Source: Candidatus Acetatifactor stercoripullorum (GTDB taxonomy: Bacteria; Bacillota; Clostridia; Lachnospirales; Lachnospiraceae). Taken from it: a DNA stretch of 64,000 bases. The notes under the pieces were generated by a model. The model worked only from the letters and a program-made list of their open reading frames with translations, was not told where the DNA came from and searched no databases. Positions 10,524-21,064 of this stretch are shown here, piece after piece. The translations under genes and the position numbers were made by a program. Every line of letters starts with the position of its first letter. The first letter of the stretch is position 1. Location of the stretch: the NCBI GenBank assembly GCA_019114005.1, contig DXGH01000064.1:16440-80439 (forward strand), given 5' to 3'.

Positions 10524-11296
10524 AAACAAAAAAATGGCCTTTTATCTATGTGGGAGTCATTACGGTTATCACCTACATTCCCATTTTGCTTACAGTGGTT
10601 TATTCCTTTAACGCCTCGAGAATTTCCTCCATATGGGAGGGCTTTTCCCTGAAATGGTATGCGGAGCTTTTTCATGACCGGGATATCTGGGAGGCTCTGC
10701 GAAACAGCCTGATCCTGGCGGTCTTAAGCTGCCTGGGGGCTGTGGTGATCGGAACCATGGGGGCTCTTGGGATGTATCGGAAAAAGAGCCGGTTAAACGA
10801 TGCGGTGGCATACTTATCCATGCTCCCTATCATGATACCGGAGATTATTTTAGGAATGGTGTTTTTGTCTGTTTTTTCCCTGATGGGGCTTCCCTTTGGT
10901 ATGGTCACTCTGGTGATTGCGCATACTACCTTTTGCATTCCGTATGTGTATTCCACGGTAAAGGCCAGGCTGGTGGGAATGGACAAATCCCTGGAAGAGG
11001 CGGCCCTTGACCTGGGGGCCTGCGGCTGGCGCGTGTTTTTTGATGTGACGCTGCCCTTGATCGCCCCGGCCATCTGGTCCGGCGCAATGCTGTCCTTTGC
11101 CATGTCCTTTGACGATGTGGTAATCAGCATTTTCCTCACCGGGCCTACAGTGAATACCCTTCCTGTAAAAATATATACAAAACTGAAAACAGGCGTGACG
11201 CCTGAAATCAACGCTTTAGCGACTCTCATGCTGGGCGTTACCATTCTTTTGCTTGCGGGAGCGGCTCTTGTGGGCAGAGGGAAAAGAAAGAAGTAA
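10520..11296 (+). CDS. potC: Spermidine/putrescine ABC transporter permease
   Basis: EAALDLGACGWRVFFDVTLPLIAP EAA motif; overlaps potB stop. Confidence 0.93.
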   Translation: MKTKKWPFIYVGVITVITYIPILLTVVYSFNASRISSIWEGFSLKWYAELFHDRDIWEALRNSLILAVLSCLGAVVIGTMGALGMYRKKSRLNDAVAYLSMLPIMIPEIILGMVFLSVFSLMGLPFGMVTLVIAHTTFCIPYVYSTVKARLVGMDKSLEEAALDLGACGWRVFFDVTLPLIAPAIWSGAMLSFAMSFDDVVISIFLTGPTVNTLPVKIYTKLKTGVTPEINALATLMLGVTILLLAGAALVGRGKRKK

Positions 11297-11312
11297 GGAA
11301 GAGAGGACAATT

Positions 11313-12422
11313 ATGAAAAAGAAAATTGCACTTTTGGTGACATTGCCAACCCTTATCATGTCTCTTGCAGGCTGTGCAGGAGGAAATAACGCATCTGACG
11401 GCGGCACGGATACGCTGGCGGAGGAATCCAGACAGAATGCAGCGGTAAACTACATCGGCGGGGAGATGAATCTCTACACCTGGGACGGCATGTTTCCTCA
11501 GGAAATCCTCAGAGGCTTTGAGGAAGAAACGGGAGTGCGCATCAACTATTCCAACTTTGATTACGATGAGGATATGCTGGCAAAGCTTGAGGAAACCCAG
11601 GGAGGCGATTACGATTTTGTGATTGCGGACGACTATATTCTGGAGCTTGTGATTGCGGAAGGACTGGCACAAAAGCTGGATACCACAAGGCTTGAAAACT
11701 ATGAAAACCTGAATCCTGTGTTTATGTCCCAGTTTTACGATCCGGACAATGAATATACGGTTCCCTACGGGGCGGGCATCCCTTTGATTGTGTACGATCC
11801 GGCCCTGACCAATGTGGAAATTACCAGCTATGAGGATCTGTGGGACCCCTCCCTGGAGGATAATGTAGCGATCACCGCCAATTACCGCGTGATCAACGGC
11901 ATTACCTTAAAAACCATGGGAGAATCCTTCAACACAGAGGATTTGGATGTGATCCGCCAGGCAGGAGAAAAGCTTCTTTCCCTGGCGCCCAATATTCGTG
12001 TGATCAATGACAGCAATACTCAGGATTATATTGTCAGCGGAGAGGTGGCGGCGGCCTTTTTATATACCTCTCAGGTTTATGCAGCACTAAATGCCAGAGA
12101 TGACCTTGAGGTGGTATATCCCGAGGAGGGCCTGGGCTTTGGGATTATGGCAGGCTTCATCCCTTCGGACGCACCGAATCCCGATGCGGCGTACGCCTTT
12201 ATCGACTATATCAACCGCCCGGAAAATGCGGCGGCCTGCTTTGAATACATCGGCTACTATTGCACCAACAAGGCGGCCGAGGAATACATTTCCGATGAGA
12301 TGAAGGAATTTATTGTACTTCCTGAGGACGCGGCGGAAGGAGAGATTGTACAGAATATCTCTCAAGAGGCGGAGGATCTCCACGCGGAAATCTGGAATCA
12401 GTTCAGGGCTGCCTGCGACTAA
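11313..12422 (+). CDS. potD: Spermidine/putrescine-binding lipoprotein
   Basis: Lipobox MSLAGCAGG; LYTWDGMFPQEILRGFEEETGVRINYSNFDYDEDMLAKL... Confidence 0.94.
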   Translation: MKKKIALLVTLPTLIMSLAGCAGGNNASDGGTDTLAEESRQNAAVNYIGGEMNLYTWDGMFPQEILRGFEEETGVRINYSNFDYDEDMLAKLEETQGGDYDFVIADDYILELVIAEGLAQKLDTTRLENYENLNPVFMSQFYDPDNEYTVPYGAGIPLIVYDPALTNVEITSYEDLWDPSLEDNVAITANYRVINGITLKTMGESFNTEDLDVIRQAGEKLLSLAPNIRVINDSNTQDYIVSGEVAAAFLYTSQVYAALNARDDLEVVYPEEGLGFGIMAGFIPSDAPNPDAAYAFIDYINRPENAAACFEYIGYYCTNKAAEEYISDEMKEFIVLPEDAAEGEIVQNISQEAEDLHAEIWNQFRAACD

Positions 12423-12488
12423 CAAAGAGGGATGAGAGGAAAAAAGTACTTGACATTTCCTCGTTTCCGTCATATGCTAAATAAAACG

Positions 12489-12534
12489 GCAGAATACTCA
12501 ATGGCGAGTGACCAAGGGAGTATTCTGTCTTTTT
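12489..12534 (+). terminator. Rho-independent terminator after potABCD
   Basis: ggcagaatactc...ggagtattctgtcttttt stem with T tract. Confidence 0.85.
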
Positions 12535-12639
12535 GTTTTCCGGAAGAAAAAGCTTGAGAATATTTTTCTCTATTTCGGAAATTCTATCTTGCAAAATAGC
12601 AGAGAGTGTGATACCATTTCACACAAATCAGAAAAATGC

Positions 12640-12935
12640 CTTGAAGGAGACTCTTGCTGGGAAAAACAACAGGAATACGGCGTCACCGACTGAGAGCGCC
12701 GTTTGTGGGAACCGGTGAAGGGAACACTCTGGAGCAGGCTGCCTGAACGGACAAAGACGCTGGGACAAAAGCGGCGGATGTGCGCTAGGGCAGCACGTAA
12801 CACGCGTTAAGTGTAAGAGAGGACAGACCGGGCAACATTCTTGTTAGAGGATGCGGTTTGTCAATGCGGGTGGTACCGCGGGTAAGAGATTATCCGTCCC
12901 GGAATACGTTTTTGTATTCCGGGATTTTTTTATCC
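12640..12935 (+). promoter_or_regulatory. T-box leader (tRNA-sensing riboswitch) of the aspS-gatCAB operon
   Basis: Canonical T-box sequence AATGCGGGTGGTACCGCGG (12863-12881) followed by terminator cccggaatacgtttttgtattccgggatttttt; probable specifier region GGAACACTCTGGAGC at 12721-12735. The 5' boundary is approximate. Confidence 0.93.
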
Positions 12936-12997
12936 CGGAATATCTGGCACAGAAAAGTATCTGCAGTTTTTTAGAAACTAAAATCAGGAGGGAACTT

Positions 12998-14734
12998 ATG
13001 TACAGAGATCTGACTATAGAAGAAATCGGAGAACAACACATCGGGCAGGAGCTTCAGATGGCGGGATGGGTGGAAAACATCCGGGATCACGGCGGTGTCT
13101 CTTTTATTGATCTTAGGGATATGTACGGCGTGCTCCAGGTGGTGATCCGGCAGCCCCAGCTGCTTAAGGGAATCACAAAGGAAATGTGCCTGTCCATTGC
13201 AGGAAAGGTGGAAAAAAGAGACGCACAGACCTATAACCCCAAGCTCCCTACGGGCACCATCGAGCTGGAGGCGGCCCGGATACAGGTTTTGGGAAAGGTC
13301 TACAAGCAGCTTCCCTTTGAGATCATGACCTCCAGAGAGATCAGAGAGGATGTGCGCCTGAAGTACCGCTATCTGGATTTGAGAAATGCGAAAGTAAAGG
13401 AAAATATTATGTTCCGTTCCAGGGTGATCAGCTTTTTGCGGGAAAAGATGACGCAGCTGGGATTCCTTGAGATACAGACCCCCATACTCTGCGCGTCCTC
13501 CCCCGAGGGAGCCAGGGACTATATTGTGCCCTCCAGGAAATTTAAGGGGAAATTTTATGCGCTTCCACAGGCTCCCCAGCAGTATAAGCAGCTTTTGATG
13601 ACGGCGGGCTTTGACAAATATTTTCAGATTGCACCCTGCTTTCGGGATGAGGATGCCAGAGCAGACCGCTCCCCCGGAGAATTTTACCAGCTTGACTTTG
13701 AGATGAGCTTCGCCACCCAGGAGGATGTGTTCCGGGTGGGAGAAGAGGTGCTTTCGGAAACCTTTGAAAAATTTGCGCCCCAGGGAAGCAAGATTACGAA
13801 GGCTCCCTTCCCGGTGATCAGCTATAAACAGGCTATGCTGGAGTTTGGAACTGACAAGCCGGACCTTAGAAATCCTCTGCGGATCATGGATTTGACGGAG
13901 TTTTTCCAGAAATGCACCTTTAAGCCCTTTCTGGGAAGAACCGTGCGGGGAATCAAGGTTCATGCGGATATGTCCAAGGGCTTTCACGAAAAGCTGCTTT
14001 CCTTTGCCACCTCTCTTGGAATGGGAGGCCTGGGCTATCTGGAGGTGGAAGAGGATTTATCCTACAAAGGGCCCATCGATAAGTTTATCCCCGAGGAGCT
14101 GAAAGGAGAGCTTCGCGCGCTTGCGGACTTAAAAGCGGGAGATACGATTTTCTTTATTGCGGATAAGGAGGCAAGGGCAAACTATTATGCGGGCAGGATT
14201 CGGAATGAGCTGGGGGAAAAGCTGGAGCTTTGCGAAAAGGACGCATACCGTTTCTGCTATGTAAACGACTTCCCCATGTTTGAGAAGGACCCTGAGACCA
14301 GAAAGATTGGCTTTACCCACAATCCCTTTTCCATGCCTCAGGGAGGATTGGAGGCCCTGGAAAAGGAGGATCCGCTGGAGGTTTTAGCCTATCAGTATGA
14401 CATTGTGTGCAATGGAGTGGAGCTGTCCTCCGGGGCGGTGAGAAACCATGACATTGAGATCATGAAAAAAGCCTTTGCCATAGCGGGATATGATGAGGAG
14501 ACCTTAAAGAGCAAATTCGGCGCGCTGTATCAGGCATTTCAGTTTGGAGCGCCTCCCCATGCAGGCATGGCTCCCGGAGTGGACAGAATGCTGATGCTGC
14601 TTCGGGGAGAGGAGAACATCAGGGAGGTAATTGCCTTCCCTATGAATGGAAATGCCCAGGACCTTATGTGCCAGGCACCCTCGGAGGTGACGGAGCAGCA
14701 GCTTAGAGAGGCACATATCAGAATCAGAGACTGA
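12998..14734 (+). CDS. aspS: Aspartyl-tRNA synthetase (bacterial type with GAD domain; possibly non-discriminating)
   Basis: MYRDLTIEEIGEQHIGQELQMAGWVENIRDHGGVSFIDLRD..., FRDEDARADRSPGEFYQLDFEMSF, GMAPGVDRMLMLL; start corrected to 12998 because the listed ORF start lies in the T-box. Confidence 0.96.
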   Translation: MYRDLTIEEIGEQHIGQELQMAGWVENIRDHGGVSFIDLRDMYGVLQVVIRQPQLLKGITKEMCLSIAGKVEKRDAQTYNPKLPTGTIELEAARIQVLGKVYKQLPFEIMTSREIREDVRLKYRYLDLRNAKVKENIMFRSRVISFLREKMTQLGFLEIQTPILCASSPEGARDYIVPSRKFKGKFYALPQAPQQYKQLLMTAGFDKYFQIAPCFRDEDARADRSPGEFYQLDFEMSFATQEDVFRVGEEVLSETFEKFAPQGSKITKAPFPVISYKQAMLEFGTDKPDLRNPLRIMDLTEFFQKCTFKPFLGRTVRGIKVHADMSKGFHEKLLSFATSLGMGGLGYLEVEEDLSYKGPIDKFIPEELKGELRALADLKAGDTIFFIADKEARANYYAGRIRNELGEKLELCEKDAYRFCYVNDFPMFEKDPETRKIGFTHNPFSMPQGGLEALEKEDPLEVLAYQYDIVCNGVELSSGAVRNHDIEIMKKAFAIAGYDEETLKSKFGALYQAFQFGAPPHAGMAPGVDRMLMLLRGEENIREVIAFPMNGNAQDLMCQAPSEVTEQQLREAHIRIRD

Positions 14735-14753
14735 TGATGGGAGGATAGCGGAT

Positions 14754-15047
14754 ATGGCAAATGAGATCAGCGATAAAACCATAGAGTATGCGGCAGCTTT
14801 GGCGAAGCTGGAGCTGTCCGGCGAAGAAAAAGAACAGGCAAAGAAAGATATGGGAAGGATGCTGGATTATATTGACCAGTTGAACGAGCTGGATACCAGC
14901 CAGGTGGAGCCTTTGTGCCACCTGTTTCCCGTAAGGAATGTATTTCGGGAGGATGTGGTGGTAAATGGAGACGAGAGTGAAAAGCTGTTAAAGAACGCGC
15001 CGGAGCAGAAGGACAATATGTTTGCGGTGCCCAGAACCTTTGATTAA
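14754..15047 (+). CDS. gatC: Asp-tRNA(Asn)/Glu-tRNA(Gln) amidotransferase subunit C
   Basis: Short GatC-type protein (YAAALAKLELSGEEKEQAKKDMGRMLDYIDQLNELDTSQVEPLCH) upstream of gatAB. Confidence 0.94.
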   Translation: MANEISDKTIEYAAALAKLELSGEEKEQAKKDMGRMLDYIDQLNELDTSQVEPLCHLFPVRNVFREDVVVNGDESEKLLKNAPEQKDNMFAVPRTFD

Positions 15048-15062
15048 ATGAAGGAGGACTCT

Positions 15063-16508
15063 ATGGATAGTTTGACATATACGGCCACAGGTCTGGGAAA
15101 GGCCATAAAGGAGGGCAGGCTCACCGCAGTGCAGGCGCTGGAGGCGGTTTTTGCCCGGATAGAGGAATCGGAGGAGTTGTATCACTGCTATGTCACGCTG
15201 GAAAGGGAAAAGGCCTTTGAGAGGGCGGCTGCGGTACAGAAAAAAATAGAGGCCGGAGAGCTTACGGGGCCTTTGGCGGGCGTGCCCTTTGCCATAAAGG
15301 ACAATATCTGTACGGAGGGGATTCCCACTACCTGTTCTTCTAAGATATTGCAGAATTTTGTGCCAGTATTTGACGCGGAGGCCATACTTAAGCTGAAGCA
15401 GGCGGGGGCTGTCATTATAGGAAAGACAAATATGGATGAATTTGCCATGGGAAGCACCACGGAGACCTCCTATTTTGGGGTCACAAAAAATCCCAGCAAT
15501 CCCGCCCATGTGCCGGGGGGCTCCTCGGGAGGCTCTGCAGCAGCAGTGGCGGCAGGAGAGTGCTTTGCGGCTCTTGGGTCTGATACCGGAGGCTCCATCA
15601 GGCAGCCCGCCTCCTACTGCGGTGTGGTGGGCATGAAGCCTACCTACGGAACAGTTTCCCGGTATGGCCTTATTGCTTACGGCTCTTCCCTGGACCAGAT
15701 CGGACCCTTGACGAAGGATGTGACGGACTGTGCCGCTGTGCTGGAGACCATCTCCTCCCATGACCCAAAGGATTCCACCTCCATGGAGAGAGGGGACACA
15801 GACTTTAGCGCAGCTCTTTTGGAGGATGTGCAGGGGATGCGTATCGGTATTCCCCGGGACTATTTTGGGGAAGGGCTGGACCCCCAGGTGAAGGCGGCCG
15901 TGTTAAAGGCGGCTAAAGTGCTTGAGAAAAAAGGCGCCCTTTTGGAGGAGTTTGACCTAAGCCTTGTGGAATATGCCATTCCCGCCTACTATACCATAGC
16001 TGCGGCGGAGGCAAGCTCCAACCTGGAGCGGTTTGACGGCGTAAAGTATGGTTACCGGGCGGATGCCGAGGAGCTCCATGCCATGTATAAAAAGACCAGA
16101 TCGGAGGGCTTTGGCCCGGAGGTGAAGCGTAGAATTCTTCTGGGCTCCTTTGTGTTAAGCTCCGGCTACTATGATGCCTATTATCTGAAAGCGCTGCGGG
16201 TAAAGGCTCTGATCAAAAAAGCCTTTGATGCGGCCTTTGCCAAATACGACCTGATTCTGGGCCCAACAGCGCCTGCCACGGCGCCTAAGCTGGGGGAGAG
16301 TCTGGCCGATCCCATCAAAATGTATCTGGGGGATATCTACACCATTGCAGTGAATCTGGCCGGGTTGCCCGGCATCAGCGTTCCCTGCGGTAAGGATGAC
16401 AAGGGGCTTCCCATTGGTCTGCAGCTGATCGGGGACTGCTTTCAGGAAAAGACCCTTATCCGGGCGGCTTATACCTATGAACAGACAGCAAAACAGGAGG
16501 GAAACTGA
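15063..16508 (+). CDS. gatA: Asp-tRNA(Asn)/Glu-tRNA(Gln) amidotransferase subunit A
   Basis: Amidase signature VPGGSSGGSAAAVAAGECFAALGSDTGGSIRQPASYCGVVGMKPTYG. Confidence 0.97.
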   Translation: MDSLTYTATGLGKAIKEGRLTAVQALEAVFARIEESEELYHCYVTLEREKAFERAAAVQKKIEAGELTGPLAGVPFAIKDNICTEGIPTTCSSKILQNFVPVFDAEAILKLKQAGAVIIGKTNMDEFAMGSTTETSYFGVTKNPSNPAHVPGGSSGGSAAAVAAGECFAALGSDTGGSIRQPASYCGVVGMKPTYGTVSRYGLIAYGSSLDQIGPLTKDVTDCAAVLETISSHDPKDSTSMERGDTDFSAALLEDVQGMRIGIPRDYFGEGLDPQVKAAVLKAAKVLEKKGALLEEFDLSLVEYAIPAYYTIAAAEASSNLERFDGVKYGYRADAEELHAMYKKTRSEGFGPEVKRRILLGSFVLSSGYYDAYYLKALRVKALIKKAFDAAFAKYDLILGPTAPATAPKLGESLADPIKMYLGDIYTIAVNLAGLPGISVPCGKDDKGLPIGLQLIGDCFQEKTLIRAAYTYEQTAKQEGN

Positions 16509-16509
16509 T

Positions 16510-17958
16510 ATGGCAAAGCAATATGAAACAGTGATCGGCCTTGAGGTGCATGTGGAGCTGGCAACAAAAACAAAGATTTTCTGCGCCTGTTCTACGGCCT
16601 TCGGCGGCGCTCCCAATACCCATACCTGCCCTGTGTGTACGGGAATGCCGGGAGCTTTGCCGGTGTTAAACAGACAGGTGGTGGAATATGCGGCGGCAGT
16701 GGGGATGGCTGCAAACTGCCAGATTACAAGGGACTGCCGGTTTGACAGAAAAAATTATTTTTATCCGGACAATCCTCAGAATTATCAGATATCCCAGCTC
16801 TATCTGCCTATCTGCAGAGACGGATGGATAGAGATTTCGGTTCCTGAAAAGGAAAAGACCGTCACAAAAAAGATCAGGATACATGAAATTCACATGGAGG
16901 AGGATGCGGGAAAGCTGATTCATGATGAGTGGGAGGACTGCTCTTTAGTGGACTACAACCGTTCCGGCGTCCCGTTGATTGAAATTGTATCTGAGCCGGA
17001 TATGCGAAGCGCTCAGGAGGTGATCGCCTATCTGGAGGAGCTTCGCCTGATGATTCAATATCTGGGAGCCTCCGACTGTAAGCTGCAGGAGGGATCTATG
17101 AGAGCGGATGTGAATCTTTCTGTGAGAGAGGCGGGAAGTGAAGCTTTCGGCACCCGCACGGAGATGAAAAACTTAAATTCCTTCAGCGCCATCGCCCGTG
17201 CCATCGACGGGGAGCGGGAGCGGCAGATTGATCTTTTGGAGGCGGGAGAGCAGGTGGTGCAGGAGACCAGACGCTGGGATGATGAAAAAGGAGAGTCCTA
17301 TCCCATGCGCTCCAAGGAGGATGCACAGGATTACCGCTATTTCCCCGACCCGGACCTTACGCCCCTTCACATCAGCGAAGAGTGGCTTGCGCAGATTCGG
17401 GCAAAGCAGCCGGAGCTTCCGGCAAAAAAGCGCCTTCGCTACAAGGAGGAATTTTCCCTTCCTGACTATGATATCCGGATGCTTACTAATTCCAAGGCTA
17501 TGGCGGATATCTTTGAGGAGACGGCGGCCCTTGGGGCACAGCCGAAGAAGATTTCCAACTGGCTGCTGGGGGAGACGCTGCGGCTTTTAAAGGAGAAGGA
17601 AATGGAGCCGGAGGACATCACTTTTTCACCCAGGCATCTGGCAGGACTTATTGAGCTGGCGGAAAACAAGGTGATTAATTCCTCTGTGGCCAAGGACGTC
17701 TTTGAAGTGATGTTTGCATCGGATGTGGATCCAAAGCAGTATGTGGAGGAAAAGGGCTTAAAGATGGTTAACGATGAGAATGCCTTAAGGAAAACTGTGG
17801 AGGAGGTCATTGCACAGAATCCCAAGTCTGTGGAGGATTATAGAAGCGGGAAAGAAAAGGCCCTGGGCTTTTTGATGGGGCAGACCATGAAGGCTATGAA
17901 GGGAAAGGCAGACCCCGCAGCCGTAAACCAGCTTCTGCGGGAGCTGCTGAAACCCTGA
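16510..17958 (+). CDS. gatB: Asp-tRNA(Asn)/Glu-tRNA(Gln) amidotransferase subunit B
   Basis: YETVIGLEVHVELATKTKIFCACSTAFGGAPNTHTCPVCTGMPGALPVLN. Confidence 0.97.
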   Translation: MAKQYETVIGLEVHVELATKTKIFCACSTAFGGAPNTHTCPVCTGMPGALPVLNRQVVEYAAAVGMAANCQITRDCRFDRKNYFYPDNPQNYQISQLYLPICRDGWIEISVPEKEKTVTKKIRIHEIHMEEDAGKLIHDEWEDCSLVDYNRSGVPLIEIVSEPDMRSAQEVIAYLEELRLMIQYLGASDCKLQEGSMRADVNLSVREAGSEAFGTRTEMKNLNSFSAIARAIDGERERQIDLLEAGEQVVQETRRWDDEKGESYPMRSKEDAQDYRYFPDPDLTPLHISEEWLAQIRAKQPELPAKKRLRYKEEFSLPDYDIRMLTNSKAMADIFEETAALGAQPKKISNWLLGETLRLLKEKEMEPEDITFSPRHLAGLIELAENKVINSSVAKDVFEVMFASDVDPKQYVEEKGLKMVNDENALRKTVEEVIAQNPKSVEDYRSGKEKALGFLMGQTMKAMKGKADPAAVNQLLRELLKP

Positions 17959-17967
17959 GACAAAAAA

Positions 17968-18729
17968 TTATTCTTCAAACAGATAATCAATAAAACGAAC
18001 CGCCGTGTCGAGATGGGTGGTGTTGGCGTATACGCCCACTACCACACCCTCGCCGCGGAAATAATAGCTTTCCTGCAGCGCCGCATTCTCCACATAGATG
18101 GCCACGGGAACAGGCTCCTCCATTTCTTCCGGCTTCGTAGGATCGGGGTAATCCGGCTCATAGGTATCGTCCAGGTTGTCCTGCGCTTCTTCTATCTGGC
18201 GCACCACTGCCATATCTACATAATAGAAATAAGGCTTATAGGCTGTCACCTGTTCCGGGGAGAGAATTTCCCTAAGATCGCAAAATACACTGCTGTTGGC
18301 ATATTGTCTGATGGAATCACTGTCGGTCACCATTACATCAAGCTCGCCTGCGGCAAGATACACGGCCAGCTTTTGCGTAGAGGTCATGGTCACATCGTCT
18401 ATAATATCCGAATCAGTGGAAATACGAATAGATGTGTCAAAATAAACGTCATAATCTTCTAAATCAAGGTCCGCATATTCGTAAAAATCCTGATTAAAAT
18501 CAGCTGCTGTTTCCAATTCTGTGGCATTTAGCATGACCGCATAAAACGCATTTTCTTTGCTGGTGAGCATTTCGTATGCAATGGAACAGATTCCCGCAAC
18601 GATTAAGACGGCTGCGATCACATGCCACTTATAATAATAGAAAAAATAACTGACTTTCTTTTTAAATCCGGCGTTCTTTAATGCCTCCCGCTCTTCCTTA
18701 AATTCATCCATCACTGCCATAAGCGGCAC
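17968..18729 (-). CDS. Hypothetical membrane-anchored protein
   Basis: 253-aa ORF with one TM (WHVIAAVLIVAGICSIAYEML) and acidic extracellular region. Confidence 0.65.
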   Translation of the reverse strand: MPLMAVMDEFKEEREALKNAGFKKKVSYFFYYYKWHVIAAVLIVAGICSIAYEMLTSKENAFYAVMLNATELETAADFNQDFYEYADLDLEDYDVYFDTSIRISTDSDIIDDVTMTSTQKLAVYLAAGELDVMVTDSDSIRQYANSSVFCDLREILSPEQVTAYKPYFYYVDMAVVRQIEEAQDNLDDTYEPDYPDPTKPEEMEEPVPVAIYVENAALQESYYFRGEGVVVGVYANTTHLDTAVRFIDYLFEE

Positions 18730-18978
18730 CTGCCTTTCTGCTGCGGCGTAAGCCGCTTACGTCCCTTGTAGTATCTTTCTTTATCATAAGTGCTTGGGGG
18801 CGGATTGTCAATGAAGGGCTTCTAAGAGGATTCTAAAAAAAACATAAAATCATATTGTTATTGCGGGTAAATAAAATTATACCGGTGTGTATTTACAAAT
18901 ATACCGTATAATCATAAAATATTTTTATAAATTGTAGACGGGGGTATGATATTTTCGGTCATCCCAGGAGGTATCCTT

Positions 18979-20940
18979 ATGGGTTTTCAGATTCAAAACA
19001 ATGAAATTTCATACTTAAGAAATGGAGAAACTGTGCGTCTGAGCGCATGCGGGAAAAACAGCATACGCTTTCAGGCTTCGCCAAACGGCAGAATAGAAAA
19101 TCAGGACTGGACGCTTATGCCCCGGAAAGCAATGGCTTCGGCGTGGCTTGAGAATGATTTTGCCGTACTGGAAAATGGCAGTATGCGGGCAGAGCTTTAT
19201 AAAGATGGAAGGGCTGTTTATTATTGCCGGGATAAAAAAATACTGGCCGAAAAGCCGGAGCTTGCCTTTGGGCAGGGGATCAGAAATTACCGCAGCAAGG
19301 CAAGCGGACAGTGGAGTGCGCGTGTTACGTTTGAGCCAAATGAAAAGGAGCATTTCTATGGACTTGGACATGAGTCCACCGGGTGCTTTGATTTAAAAGG
19401 CTGTACCATAGATCTGCGTCATGTAAACGCAAAATGTGCGATTCCTTTCGTTTACTCTTCCCTGGGATACGGGTTTTTGTGGAATATGCCGTCCACCGGG
19501 CGCTGCGAATTGGCCAATAACCGGACCAGATGGACGAGCGACAGCACAAAACAGATTGATTATGTGGTGATTGGCGGAATGCCGCGCCAGGTCAGCGAAA
19601 CGCTGGCAGATCTGACGGGACACGCACCTGAAATGCCATATTGGGCCACAGGGTTTTGGCAAAGCCGCCTGCGGTATGAAACGAAGGAAGAGGTTCTCAG
19701 GGTTGCGGGACGCTACAAAGAAATGGGGATCCCTCTTTCTGTGATCGTGATAGATTATTTTCACTGGACGGAGCAGGGCGATTACAAATTTGATCCGAAA
19801 TATTGGAGGGATCCCAAAGAAATGGCGGATAAGCTCCATGAAATGGGTGTTAAGCTGATGGTTTCCATGTGGCCTACCATCAATGAAAAGAGCGAGAATT
19901 ATCAGGAGATGCTTGATGGGAATATGCTGATAAGAACGGCGGCAGGCTCAAACAGAGTATTTGATTTTTACGGCCAGCAGGCGGAAATTGATCCAACCAA
20001 CCCCCAGACCAGGAGGTTTGTATGGGACAAGCTGAAGAAAAATTATATTGACAATGGAGTGGACTGCCTTTGGTTTGATGAGGCAGAGCCGGAAATCCAT
20101 CCGGAACAATTTGATAATCTGATTTTGTCCATGGGCAGGGGAGATGAAGTGGGCCTGCTGTATCCGTATTATTATGCGAAGCTCGTGTATGATGGTATGA
20201 AGGAAATAGGGCGGGACGACATTGTCACCTTGTCAAGGTGCGCCTATCTTGGCGCACAGAAATTCGGGACGCTTGTGTGGTCGGGGGATATACCCTCCAC
20301 CTTTGAAAGTCTCTCTGCACAGGTAAAGTCAGGTTTAAATATGGCGATGTGCGGCATACCCTGGTGGAATACGGACATAGGCGGATTTTACGGCGGGGAC
20401 ACCGAATCTGCGTATTTCAGGGAACTGATTGTAAGATGGTTTCAATACGGCGTATTCTGCCCCGTGACAAGGCTGCACGGAAGCAGAAAGGGCCAGGACA
20501 GAACCCGGGGCATCATTGAACCCACCGGGGGAGACAACGAGCTGTGGAGCTTCGGCGAGGAAGCTTTCGAAATATTAAAGGAGCTTGTAATGCTTCGGGA
20601 AAGGCTTCGACCCTATGTGGAAACACATATGAAAACAGCATCCCAAAAGGGTACTCCCATGATGCGTCCGATATTCTATGATTATCCCGATGACGAACAG
20701 TGTTATACCCTTGGAGAGCAGTATCTGTTTGGGGATGATATTTTGTTTGCGCCAATTACAGAGCAGGGACAGACTAAAAAAGAGGTATATCTCCCCCAGG
20801 GGAGATGGGTGCTTACAAAGGATGCCCAAACCTATTTGGGCGGCAGATGGTATACCATAGAGGCAGCATTAAATGAATTTATTGCCTTTGTAAAGGAAGG
20901 CGCTGAGGTGATAAATTGCTTCCATAGTGATATGCAATAA
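18979..20940 (+). CDS. Glycoside hydrolase family 31 (alpha-glucosidase/alpha-xylosidase-like)
   Basis: GH31 segments: VIVIDYFHWTEQGDYKFDPKYWRDPKEM, DCLWFDEAEPEI, GDIPSTFESLSAQVKSGLNMAMCGIPWWNTDIGGF. Confidence 0.93.
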   Translation: MGFQIQNNEISYLRNGETVRLSACGKNSIRFQASPNGRIENQDWTLMPRKAMASAWLENDFAVLENGSMRAELYKDGRAVYYCRDKKILAEKPELAFGQGIRNYRSKASGQWSARVTFEPNEKEHFYGLGHESTGCFDLKGCTIDLRHVNAKCAIPFVYSSLGYGFLWNMPSTGRCELANNRTRWTSDSTKQIDYVVIGGMPRQVSETLADLTGHAPEMPYWATGFWQSRLRYETKEEVLRVAGRYKEMGIPLSVIVIDYFHWTEQGDYKFDPKYWRDPKEMADKLHEMGVKLMVSMWPTINEKSENYQEMLDGNMLIRTAAGSNRVFDFYGQQAEIDPTNPQTRRFVWDKLKKNYIDNGVDCLWFDEAEPEIHPEQFDNLILSMGRGDEVGLLYPYYYAKLVYDGMKEIGRDDIVTLSRCAYLGAQKFGTLVWSGDIPSTFESLSAQVKSGLNMAMCGIPWWNTDIGGFYGGDTESAYFRELIVRWFQYGVFCPVTRLHGSRKGQDRTRGIIEPTGGDNELWSFGEEAFEILKELVMLRERLRPYVETHMKTASQKGTPMMRPIFYDYPDDEQCYTLGEQYLFGDDILFAPITEQGQTKKEVYLPQGRWVLTKDAQTYLGGRWYTIEAALNEFIAFVKEGAEVINCFHSDMQ

Positions 20941-21064
20941 AGAAACCGTTTGCGGATTCTAAAAAAAAGATAAAAATTGCGGATAGGGGGAAAGTCGCCT
21001 TGCAACTTGAAGCAGGATGTTATATCATGAAGCTATAACATTTGGAAAAGGACAGGACAAGATT

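Noticed and set aside
12851-12997. Extended N-terminus of the AspRS ORF
   Set aside because: It covers the T-box antiterminator and terminator; the family-consistent start is 12998.
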